Shown here: positions 6,730 to 12,683 of the stretch, piece by piece
How the letters are laid out: the number at the start of each line of letters is the position of its first letter
Numbering within the stretch: the stretch's first letter is position 1
NCBI GenBank assembly: GCA_002084505.1
Contig: NBLK01000011.1
Location: forward strand, 1 to 12,683
Length of the DNA: 12,683 bases
Reading direction: 5' to 3'
From: Rickettsiaceae bacterium 4572_127
Lineage (GTDB): Bacteria > Pseudomonadota > Alphaproteobacteria > Rs-D84 > NBLK01
Program-made: the position numbers and the translations under genes
The notes under the pieces: model-generated
What the model saw: the letters and a program-made list of their open reading frames with translations, nothing else
Databases searched by the model: none
What the model was told of the DNA's origin: nothing

Positions 6730-7910
6730 TTTTTCTCCTGAATTATTTCATAAAGAGTCTTAGACAGTCTCTCCAAAAACACTTTATTTTGTTTTAAGAT
6801 TTTGGTTTTAGTTGGTTTAGTAATTTTCTTGTTTAAAAAATCACTCATTTTCTTTGCTAAATCTGTTGAGCTTTTAACCTTAAAAAAGAATAAATTCTTT
6901 CCTGTAACTTCTTTATTTACCTTTAAGTCTGAAATTATGCAAGGAAGTCCAAGTGAGACACCATCGTAAATACTTCCACCTCCTGGACCTCCTTCAAAAA
7001 GAGTAGGTTGAATAATTGATAAGGAATTTTTTAAAATTTCAATTTGATCTCTCTTAGGAATAAAACCTAAAAAATGAATTTTGTTTGTAATTCCTAATTT
7101 TTCTATTTTAGTTTTTAATTTATTTATATGATTTTTATCCCTAGCATCTTCCATTTTACCAGTACATACAATATGAATATCTTTATTTTTTAATTTAGCC
7201 AAAGCCTCAAATGCTGTGTTATGTCCTTTATGTATCCAAAATTGATTTGAAATTATAAAATATTTCTTTGGAAGACTGTATTTTTTTAGCAAATCAGGTT
7301 TTTTTTCTAACCATTCTTTGTTTAATAAAGGAGCAAAAGGAAGATTAACAACTTGGCTTTTTTTAGCTTTATAAAATTTAATAAAATCGTTTTTTGTATC
7401 AGTAGAATTTACAATAAATTTATCACTATTGTCTACCATTCTTTGGAAATAAGAATTTCTAGCATTTATTTCTTTTTTATCAAAAAATTGTGGATAATAT
7501 TTATGCTGGCAGTCATATAAATACCCAACCCACTTAGAGTTGAAATTTTTACCCAGTATGCCAATTGAAGGAAAAAGCAAATCTAGTTTGTATTTCTTAA
7601 CACACTTACTTAGGTCGTCTGAGAAAACGATTTTAGCTTCTTTTTTATATTTATCAAAAGAGGTGTTTCTTTTTTTCGAGATAGTAGATTGTTTAATCTT
7701 TTTATATTTCTTTCTAAGAAAGCCAATTCTTTTTATTAAAAAAGGAACTTTTATATCTTTTTTTACATGTGGAACAATAATATAAAATTCTATATTGTCA
7801 TAAATTTTATTTCCATGTAATAATGGTTGAATAATTGTTTTCTTCAAGAATTCTAATCCACCATTCCAATCTATAAATCCAGCACAAAGTATTCCTATTC
7901 TTTTTTTCAT
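6726..7910 (-). CDS. Family-4 (GT-B) glycosyltransferase
   Basis: The 394-residue protein has two Rossmann-like halves. The N-terminal part begins RIGILCAGFIDWNGGLEFL and includes YDCQHKYYPQFF (about 132-143), typical of a subgroup often annotated as mannosyltransferases. The C-terminal donor domain has NQFWIHKGH (about 222-230), GFIPKRDQI, and QPTLFEGGPGGGSIYDG followed by SLGLPCIISD. In most relatives the E of FEG and a second E seven residues on contact the donor; here a glycine-rich insert and YDG replace the second one. The gene overlaps its upstream neighbour by ATGA, and its ribosome site (GAGAG) is weak, so translational coupling is likely. Donor could be GDP-mannose, GDP-fucose or a perosamine derivative; the sequence does not decide. 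Confidence 0.88.
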   Translation of the reverse strand: MKKRIGILCAGFIDWNGGLEFLKKTIIQPLLHGNKIYDNIEFYIIVPHVKKDIKVPFLIKRIGFLRKKYKKIKQSTISKKRNTSFDKYKKEAKIVFSDDLSKCVKKYKLDLLFPSIGILGKNFNSKWVGYLYDCQHKYYPQFFDKKEINARNSYFQRMVDNSDKFIVNSTDTKNDFIKFYKAKKSQVVNLPFAPLLNKEWLEKKPDLLKKYSLPKKYFIISNQFWIHKGHNTAFEALAKLKNKDIHIVCTGKMEDARDKNHINKLKTKIEKLGITNKIHFLGFIPKRDQIEILKNSLSIIQPTLFEGGPGGGSIYDGVSLGLPCIISDLKVNKEVTGKNLFFFKVKSSTDLAKKMSDFLNKKITKPTKTKILKQNKVFLERLSKTLYEIIQEKK

Positions 7911-8509
7911 TTGTTCTCTCTTATTTTTCTAATCGGCGATCCAACATATACACCTGACTCTGTTATATTTTTAATCACAGTTGATCCAGCTCCAACAATT
8001 ACATTATCACAGATAGAAATTTCATCTAAAACAGTACAATTTGGTCCCAATGTAACATTAGAACCTGTCGTAACCTTTCCACAGACAACTGTTCCGACTG
8101 AAATGTGATTAAAATCTCCAATCACAGATTGATGTTCAATAACAGCATTAGTATTTACTATTGTTCCTTTTCCAACTGAAACGCAGGCTCCTAAAACAGC
8201 ACCATTTCCAATAAAACATCCCTTACCTATTTCAACTTCTTCTTCTGTTATAGAGAACTTTGAAATAACGGAAACTATCTCGCTTTGTTTTCTTAAATGT
8301 AAAGCTCTTTCAGTATTATCTCCGATAGCAATATGAGTTTTAGTTTTTTTTTTGTAATTTTTTAGAACTTTAAAGCCTAAAATCTTTTCATCTTTTTTGG
8401 CATTTTTATCTTCAAAAATAATTCTATTAAAGTTTTTGTTTTTTATTATGACAGATGCTACGACTCTACTGTGACCTCCGCATCCTATTAAAGTAATTTC
8501 TCTATCCAT
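7907..8509 (-). CDS. PglD/NeuD-type sugar N-acyltransferase
   Basis: The 200-residue enzyme probably acylates the 4-amino group of GDP-perosamine, as PerB does in E. coli O157, using acetyl-CoA or a related acyl-CoA. An N-terminal nucleotide-sugar-binding half begins ITLIGCGGHSRVV (5-17). From about residue 90 the protein is a left-handed beta helix with hexapeptide repeats (EIGKGCFIGNGAVLGACV, SVGKGTIV, TTGSNVTLGPNCTV, SICDNVIVGAGSTV) and ends with VYVGSPIRKI. H126 in NAVIEHQSVIG aligns with the catalytic histidine of PglD. The start overlaps the aminotransferase stop by eight bases with AAGGAG seven bases upstream, so the two are made together. That pairing is the chief reason for proposing the amino sugar as substrate. 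Acetyl versus formyl or longer donors is undecided. Confidence 0.9.
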   Translation of the reverse strand: MDREITLIGCGGHSRVVASVIIKNKNFNRIIFEDKNAKKDEKILGFKVLKNYKKKTKTHIAIGDNTERALHLRKQSEIVSVISKFSITEEEVEIGKGCFIGNGAVLGACVSVGKGTIVNTNAVIEHQSVIGDFNHISVGTVVCGKVTTGSNVTLGPNCTVLDEISICDNVIVGAGSTVIKNITESGVYVGSPIRKIRENK

Positions 8510-9593
8510 TGAGAAACTCCTTAATTTTATCGCAAATAAATTCTATGTCTTTTTTTTCTAGCAAAGGATAGCTCGGCAAATTCATTCCTCTACTAGAGAT
8601 TTCCTCTGAATTAGCAAAATTTTCTTTTGAAAAATACATAGGCATTTTGTGAACACAAGGAAAAAGCGGTCTAGTATCTATTGAATTTTCTTTTAAGCTT
8701 TTTCTTAGTCCAGAAACCATATTTTTATCATCTAACAAGATAGAATTCATCCAATAAGTATGTTTTTTCTTATCATTATTAGAGACATGAAATTTTAATG
8801 GTAAACCTTTTAAAAAATCCTGATACCAATTACCTATTTGAATTTTTTTCTGTATTATTTCTTCTACTTTTTCCAACTGAGCACATCCTATAGCCGCACA
8901 GATATTTGTCATTCTATAATTATATCCAATAACATCGTGCCAGTATTCTTTTTCGCCAGCAAGTCCTTGTCCTTTGAGCTTAGATACTTTTTGGATCAAA
9001 TCCTTACTATTAGTCACTACCATACCGCCTTCACCAGTAGTTATTGTTTTGTTTCCAAAAAATGAAAAAGTAGCAATATCTCCGAAAGTTCCAACTTTTT
9101 CCCCATTATACTCAGAGCCAATTGCCTCAGCACAGTCTTCTATAATTTTTAAATTATGTTGTTTCGCTATTTCTTTTATTTCATCCATATCACAAGGACA
9201 CCCATACAAAGGAACAGTCAAAATAGCTTTTGTTTTTTCCGTAATTTTATTTTTTATGCTTTCTGAAGAAACCTGCCAATCGTCTTTTGTGCAGTCTGCA
9301 AAAACTGGTGTAGCACCAACATACTTTATAGCATTTACAGAGGCGATATATGTAAAAGTAGGCACAATAACTTCGTCTCCTTTTTTTATTCCTAGTGCCA
9401 GTAAAGCTAGGTGAATTGCAACAGTTCCATTTGTGCAAGAAGCCGAATACTGAATCCCAAGATACTTTGAAAACTTTTCTTCAAATTCTGTTATAAATTT
9501 CCCCTTAGAAGAAATCCAGGTCGAATCTAATGCTTCATTAACAAACTGTTTTTCTTTATCACCAATTTGAGGTATGTAGACTGGATATTTCAT
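8502..9593 (-). CDS. per: DegT-family aminotransferase, probable GDP-perosamine synthase
   Basis: The 363-residue PLP enzyme should transfer an amino group from glutamate to C4 of GDP-4-keto-6-deoxymannose, giving GDP-perosamine. STWISSKGKFITEFEE (24-39), NGTVAIHLALLALG (55-68) and VPTFTYIASVNAI (77-89) match Per/RfbE closely. IEDCAEAIG (151-159) has the Per-type glutamate where many relatives have glutamine or histidine. The Schiff-base lysine is K182 in SFFGNKTITTGEGGM. YNYRMTNICAAIG and the C-terminal GMNLPSYPLL also fit. PglE and PseC have other residues around the lysine (SYNGNK in PglE). Length is usual. ATGA overlap with the upstream glycosyltransferase and AAAGGA before its ATG fix the start. 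Gmd in the same gene run supplies the keto sugar, and the next gene is an acyltransferase. Exact sugar remains inferred. Confidence 0.88.
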   Translation of the reverse strand: MKYPVYIPQIGDKEKQFVNEALDSTWISSKGKFITEFEEKFSKYLGIQYSASCTNGTVAIHLALLALGIKKGDEVIVPTFTYIASVNAIKYVGATPVFADCTKDDWQVSSESIKNKITEKTKAILTVPLYGCPCDMDEIKEIAKQHNLKIIEDCAEAIGSEYNGEKVGTFGDIATFSFFGNKTITTGEGGMVVTNSKDLIQKVSKLKGQGLAGEKEYWHDVIGYNYRMTNICAAIGCAQLEKVEEIIQKKIQIGNWYQDFLKGLPLKFHVSNNDKKKHTYWMNSILLDDKNMVSGLRKSLKENSIDTRPLFPCVHKMPMYFSKENFANSEEISSRGMNLPSYPLLEKKDIEFICDKIKEFLNG

Positions 9594-10519
9594 TTTTTCC
9601 TTTTTTTATACACAGTAATTCCTAATATTTTTATATGTGTGTTTTTCCCAAAGTTCAAAATAAATAAAAACTTTAGAAATTTTCTTATATAAATTTTTAT
9701 TATTTCAAAAAAGAATTTTAATTTAATTTTATTGTCTTTATTAACTAACAATTTCAATAAAACATTAAGTGGAAGTCTTTTTTTTCTAACAAACTCTTCC
9801 CACTTACTATCAGAATAAACTCCATATTTAGAACAGTTTTTTTTAACAGATAAAATAACTTCTTGAAAAGAAAAATCATTTTCATGAGAAAAACCACCTT
9901 CTCTAAAAGATACAAAATTAATTGGAACAAAGACTCCTTTATAGCCTTTTAATATAACTCTTACTATTAGATCATAATCAGCGGAACTTTTAAATGTTTT
10001 TTCATCAAATTTTCCTTCTTTTATAAAAATATCTCGTTTTAGAAAATAACTTTGATGACCAAAAGGCATTCGTGCAATAAAATTGGCTAATTTTGCTTTC
10101 ACAACTTTATGTTTTTTAGAAGCATCGAGTGGTAGAACCTTTATATCCCCGTAAGAATAATCAGCTTGTTTTTTTTCTAAATACTTTACAGTCTCTTCAA
10201 CTCCTTTTTTATCGTCATAAAAATCATCTGAATTTAAAAAAGCAATATATTTCCCACTAGCAAGGTCTCCACCTTTATTCATGGCATCATAAATCCCTGA
10301 ATCTTTTTCAGAAATAAATTTTACATTTTTTTTACCTTTAATTAGTTTTTTTATATACTCCACCGAGCCATCATTAGATTTACCATCTACAATAACATGT
10401 TCAATGTTTTTGTAAGTTTGATTCTCTACAGATTCTAACATTTGCTTGAAGTAAGCTTTTCTTCCAGCCTTTAATATGTTATAACAAACACTAATAATAG
10501 ATACTTTTGGGTTTTCCAT
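9590..10519 (-). CDS. Family-2 glycosyltransferase, WfgS-like
   Basis: With the start at 10519 the protein has 309 residues. The ATG at 10519 has AGGA five bases upstream; the ATG two codons earlier (10525) touches the same AGGA and is poorly placed, although it would also keep the frame. Motifs: VSIISVCYN (6-14), VDGKSNDGS (44-52), GIYDAMNKG (75-83), NSDD (96-99) and ADYDL (170-174). The protein is a paralogue of the family-2 gene at 5755-6729, sharing these motifs and QTYKNIEH. From about residue 250 it is aromatic and basic (KFFFEIIKIYIRKFLKFLFIL), which suggests an amphipathic membrane-associated region, and it ends with an IKILGITVY tail like those of the two genes upstream. It starts within a few bases of the preceding stop. 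Confidence 0.87.
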   Translation of the reverse strand: MENPKVSIISVCYNILKAGRKAYFKQMLESVENQTYKNIEHVIVDGKSNDGSVEYIKKLIKGKKNVKFISEKDSGIYDAMNKGGDLASGKYIAFLNSDDFYDDKKGVEETVKYLEKKQADYSYGDIKVLPLDASKKHKVVKAKLANFIARMPFGHQSYFLKRDIFIKEGKFDEKTFKSSADYDLIVRVILKGYKGVFVPINFVSFREGGFSHENDFSFQEVILSVKKNCSKYGVYSDSKWEEFVRKKRLPLNVLLKLLVNKDNKIKLKFFFEIIKIYIRKFLKFLFILNFGKNTHIKILGITVYKKRKK

Positions 10520-10526
10520 TTTCATC

Positions 10527-11333
10527 CTAAATTAAATCAATTCCGAATAGTCTAATAATTTTTTTATTTTTTTTCAAGTTAATTCTTAAAATAAATTGTC
10601 TAAGATTTTTTATAAAAAGCCTTAAAAATTGCCAAGTAGAATAATAATTTTTAAAAGTGTATAAATTCGGATGGTTTTTTATTATTTGCTTTCTTAATTT
10701 TTCTTCTTTTTTTATAGCAATTGTGCTTCTTGAGGTGTTTAAGATTCTATAATAAAAAAGAGTTTCGTTGATTCGCACAAACTTTTTATTGTCTTCAACA
10801 AAGTTTAGCCAAAAATCCCAGTCCTCCAATCCACCGACCATATTTTCATTGTAGCCGTCATATCTTTCCCAATCGGATTTTCTAAAAAGAGCAGAAATAA
10901 AAACAACATTTCCAAATAGCATTCGCTGTTTAGAATAAGGTTTTAATTTCCACAGACCTTTTTTGTCTCCGAAAAAATCAGCTTTGCAATAGACTACATC
11001 TGCAGAGCTTTTTTGCATTTCTTTTATCGCTTTTTCAACATAAGTTGGAGCAATTTTATCATCAGCATCAAGCGGAAGAATGTATTCACCTGTTGCTTTT
11101 TTTATTCCTATATTTCTTGGAATAATTGGAGTGCCAGTGTTTTTTTTAGTTTTTAAGTATTTTATATTTTTGTGAGATTTAATTATTTTCGCAGAATTGT
11201 CGCTAGAACAGTCATCAACACAAATGATTTCTATGTTTTTATATGTTTGAGCAATAACCGAATCTAATGTTTCTATTAGAAACTTTTCAGCATTGTAAAC
11301 AGGAATAACAATGGAAACCTTTGAGCTTTTCAT
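10527..11333 (-). CDS. Family-2 glycosyltransferase
   Basis: The 268-residue GT-A transferase carries VSIVIPVYN (6-14), VDDCSSDNS (39-47), PLDADDK (87-93) as metal-binding motif, and GLEDWDFWL (167-175), whose ED is the usual catalytic-base position. FYYR (198-201) and the following serines fit the acceptor loop. The last 45 residues are basic and hydrophobic and end RLFGIDLI, the tail shared with the upstream gene. It overlaps that gene by ATGA, with GGAG about ten bases before its ATG, so it is translationally coupled. It is more like capsule and O-antigen transferases of the WcaA/KfoC type than like its WfgS-like neighbours. Donor and acceptor cannot be told from the sequence. Confidence 0.88.
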   Translation of the reverse strand: MKSSKVSIVIPVYNAEKFLIETLDSVIAQTYKNIEIICVDDCSSDNSAKIIKSHKNIKYLKTKKNTGTPIIPRNIGIKKATGEYILPLDADDKIAPTYVEKAIKEMQKSSADVVYCKADFFGDKKGLWKLKPYSKQRMLFGNVVFISALFRKSDWERYDGYNENMVGGLEDWDFWLNFVEDNKKFVRINETLFYYRILNTSRSTIAIKKEEKLRKQIIKNHPNLYTFKNYYSTWQFLRLFIKNLRQFILRINLKKNKKIIRLFGIDLI

Positions 11334-12370
11334 AAAATCTTAACTCCAAATAAAACTAATTGATATTCACTTTTTTTAGGATTTATTCGAACTGAAAACA
11401 ATCTTTTTTTCCAAGAAGATAATTCCTTTTTAAATTTAGAATACGACATGATTTTCTTATAGTATTTTTTATGAGTTTTTGGAAAATCATTTTCATTTAA
11501 TTCTAATTTTTTTATAATTTTTTGAACTTCATTCGCATATTTACTACTGTCCCCAACTTTATAAAGATGAGATGCGAAAATTTTTATAAAAGAACCAAAG
11601 ACTTTTTTAGGAGAAAATTTGTTTTTTTCACAGATTCTTTCTATGTCATTCCAAGTCTTAAAATCATCAAAAAACATATCACGATTTTGTTTTACTTGTC
11701 CTGAAATCGAACCTGAAAAAAATCTATGGGTGTATAAAACTTCATCAATATAGCTCACTTTTTTAGCAAAAATCACAGACAAATAATGAAACAAAACATC
11801 ATCAAATTTATTCCCATCTTCTGCAAATTGAATGCCGTATTTAAGGATAAAATCCAATTTTATAATTCTCGTCCAAGGCGGAATAAAAGTTCTAAAAATA
11901 AAATCTTTTTTATTCCAATTTTGAATATCTACAATTTCCTTTTCTCTAAAATCTTTAGGTTCTTTATATAAAGTGAATGTTTTTCCCGTCGTTTCGTCAA
12001 ACTCCTCAGCATTGCAAAAAACCATATCCGCTTGTGTTTTTTCAGCTCTTTGAATCATTTTCTCATATTTAGACAAATCCTGCCAATCATCGTGATCCAT
12101 TAAAGTAACATATTTTCCCGTAGCAAGTTTCAGTCCCTCATTTCTCGTGGCCCCCGGTCCTTTATTTTTTTTGTGGAAAATCGCTTTAATCCGTTTATCT
12201 TTCTTAGCATATTCTCTAATAATTTGCGGAGTAGAATCTTTTGAAACATCGTCTATAATTATAATTTCTAAATTTTTATAAGTCTGATTTACAACTGAAT
12301 CTAAGCATTCATGCAGATATTTATCTACTGAGTAAGTTGGAATAATTATTGATAATTTTGGTTTTTTCAT
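11330..12370 (-). CDS. Family-2 glycosyltransferase, first gene of the operon
   Basis: The 346-residue protein opens the minus-strand operon. LSIIIPTYS (6-14), IIDDVSKDST (38-47), GPGATRNEGL (71-80) and MDHDDW (92-97) are the nucleotide, acidic and metal-binding motifs of GT-A transferases. FDDVLFHYL (189-197) holds the acidic residues usually serving as base, and YTHRFFSGSIS (213-223) is the acceptor-side motif. The longer C-terminal part is basic and ends LVLFGVKIL, like the next gene. AAGGTG precedes the ATG at 12370 by about five bases, and a promoter lies 33-60 bases upstream. An ATGA overlap joins it to the next gene. It may act early in building the repeat unit, but order in the operon is weak evidence. 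Confidence 0.88.
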   Translation of the reverse strand: MKKPKLSIIIPTYSVDKYLHECLDSVVNQTYKNLEIIIIDDVSKDSTPQIIREYAKKDKRIKAIFHKKNKGPGATRNEGLKLATGKYVTLMDHDDWQDLSKYEKMIQRAEKTQADMVFCNAEEFDETTGKTFTLYKEPKDFREKEIVDIQNWNKKDFIFRTFIPPWTRIIKLDFILKYGIQFAEDGNKFDDVLFHYLSVIFAKKVSYIDEVLYTHRFFSGSISGQVKQNRDMFFDDFKTWNDIERICEKNKFSPKKVFGSFIKIFASHLYKVGDSSKYANEVQKIIKKLELNENDFPKTHKKYYKKIMSYSKFKKELSSWKKRLFSVRINPKKSEYQLVLFGVKIL

Positions 12371-12402
12371 AAAACACCTTCTGTAAATAATTTATCAATC
12401 CC

Positions 12403-12430
12403 AATATACACGAAAAAAATAAAAAGTAAA
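12403..12430 (-). promoter_or_regulatory. Probable promoter of the glycosyltransferase operon
   Basis: On the minus strand TTTACT (12430 to 12425) and TATATT (12408 to 12403) are 16 bases apart, matching 4 of 6 and 5 of 6 consensus positions. A start near 12396 gives about 26 bases of leader before the ATG at 12370. It would drive the seven tightly packed genes and perhaps gmd. Confidence 0.5.
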
Positions 12431-12433
12431 GAC

Positions 12434-12457
12434 TAGATTGTTTTAGACACCAATCTA
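12434..12457. repeat. Inverted repeat upstream of the operon promoter
   Basis: TAGATTG (12434-12440) and CAATCTA (12451-12457) are perfect 7-base arms around a 10-base spacer, ending four bases upstream of the putative -35. The position suits an operator or activator site; chance occurrence in AT-rich sequence is possible. Confidence 0.35.
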
Positions 12458-12505
12458 ATGGTAATTTTTTCTTTTGTAATCAAATAAAAATTCAAGTTAA
12501 AACAC

Positions 12506-12534
12506 TACCTGTGTATCGGCATACACAAGTTAGT
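12506..12534. terminator. Stem-loop after the right-edge gene
   Basis: TGTGTAT and ATACACA form a 7-bp stem with a CGGC loop, and outer ACTA/TAGT can pair beyond a small internal loop. On the minus strand it lies about 30 bases after the stop of the partial gene and is followed by GTTTTAAC, a short T run only. It probably marks the 3' end of that gene; a structured regulatory RNA is less likely. Confidence 0.4.
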
Positions 12535-12562
12535 TCATTTCAGGTATATCGTAAAAAGTGGT

Positions 12563-12682
12563 TTAATTTTCTTTCAAAGGAAGTGATATTTTGAAGTAAT
12601 TATTAGGGATGATGACATCTTTTACTCGTTTATCAAGGCATTTGACGGCATTGAGATATAGTTCATTTATTTGCGGATTGTT
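12563..12682 (-). CDS. C-terminal end of an unrecognised gene (partial)
   Basis: On the minus strand a frame is open from the window edge for 39 codons to a TAA at 12565-12563. It ends KDVIIPNNYFKISLPLKEN. The mix of charged and hydrophobic residues looks protein-like, the other minus-strand frames close sooner, and a stem-loop follows at the right distance. I do not recognise the family. A frame of this length could arise by chance in AT-rich DNA, so this is a moderate call. If real, it is transcribed in the same direction as the glycosyltransferase operon and ends about 190 bases before it. Confidence 0.5.
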   Translation of the reverse strand, partial: NNPQINELYLNAVKCLDKRVKDVIIPNNYFKISLPLKEN

Positions 12683-12683
12683 T

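Noticed and set aside
8838..9414. Plus-strand open frames inside the aminotransferase gene
   Set aside because: They are antisense shadows of a well-supported gene and resemble no family.
12506..12534. CRISPR repeat or tracr-like RNA suggested by the stem-loop
   Set aside because: There is only one copy, no spacers and no cas genes in the window.

Overview
This is an AT-rich bacterial window. Its main content is a nucleotide-sugar and glycosyltransferase locus for a surface glycan. The left end is phage-derived. UGA acts as a stop: several genes end in ATGA overlaps and all families end at the expected length. Code 11 therefore fits, and lineages that read UGA as glycine (Gracilibacteria, Absconditabacteria) are disfavoured. 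Lysine-rich proteins, purine-rich Shine-Dalgarno sites followed by A runs, and a eukaryote-type phosphomannomutase would suit a Patescibacteria (CPR) genome, but that is inference; nothing here fixes the phylum.

Positions 1-1708 are the phage-like part. A perfect 12-bp inverted repeat (91-118) also fits the 11-6-11 layout of a XerC/XerD dif site. Two hairpins with T tracts (230-255 and 259-284) follow. Then come a tail-fibre-like protein with an Mtd-type N-terminal domain (308-1414) and a 73-residue phage-type protein (1427-1648). By eye this part is less AT-rich than the rest, especially the first half of the fibre gene.

Positions 1709-4647 hold GDP-mannose and GDP-fucose supply. Phosphomannomutase (HAD type, -) and mannose-1-phosphate guanylyltransferase (-) make GDP-mannose. 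GDP-L-fucose synthase (+) diverges from the guanylyltransferase across a 66-bp region with a good sigma70-type promoter. It ends at a strong hairpin shared with the convergent gmd gene.

Positions 4648-12370 are eight minus-strand genes read right to left: three family-2 glycosyltransferases, a GDP-perosamine-type aminotransferase, a PglD/NeuD-type acetyltransferase, a family-4 glycosyltransferase, another family-2 glycosyltransferase and gmd. Six of the seven junctions are overlaps or a gap of a few bases; only gmd is set off, by 69 bp with its own possible promoter. The inferred pathway is mannose-1-P to GDP-mannose, then Gmd to GDP-4-keto-6-deoxymannose. That intermediate can go to GDP-L-fucose (Fcl) or to GDP-perosamine (aminotransferase) and an N-acylated perosamine (acetyltransferase). 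Five glycosyltransferases would assemble the repeat unit. No flippase, polymerase, priming transferase or mannose-6-phosphate isomerase lies in the window.

The right end (12371-12683) holds the probable operon promoter, an upstream inverted repeat, a hairpin, and the last 39 codons of an unrecognised minus-strand gene. I found no complete undescribed defence or mobility system. The dif-like site beside phage genes, the C-terminal tail shared by three glycosyltransferases, and the eukaryote-type phosphomannomutase are the observations most worth following.
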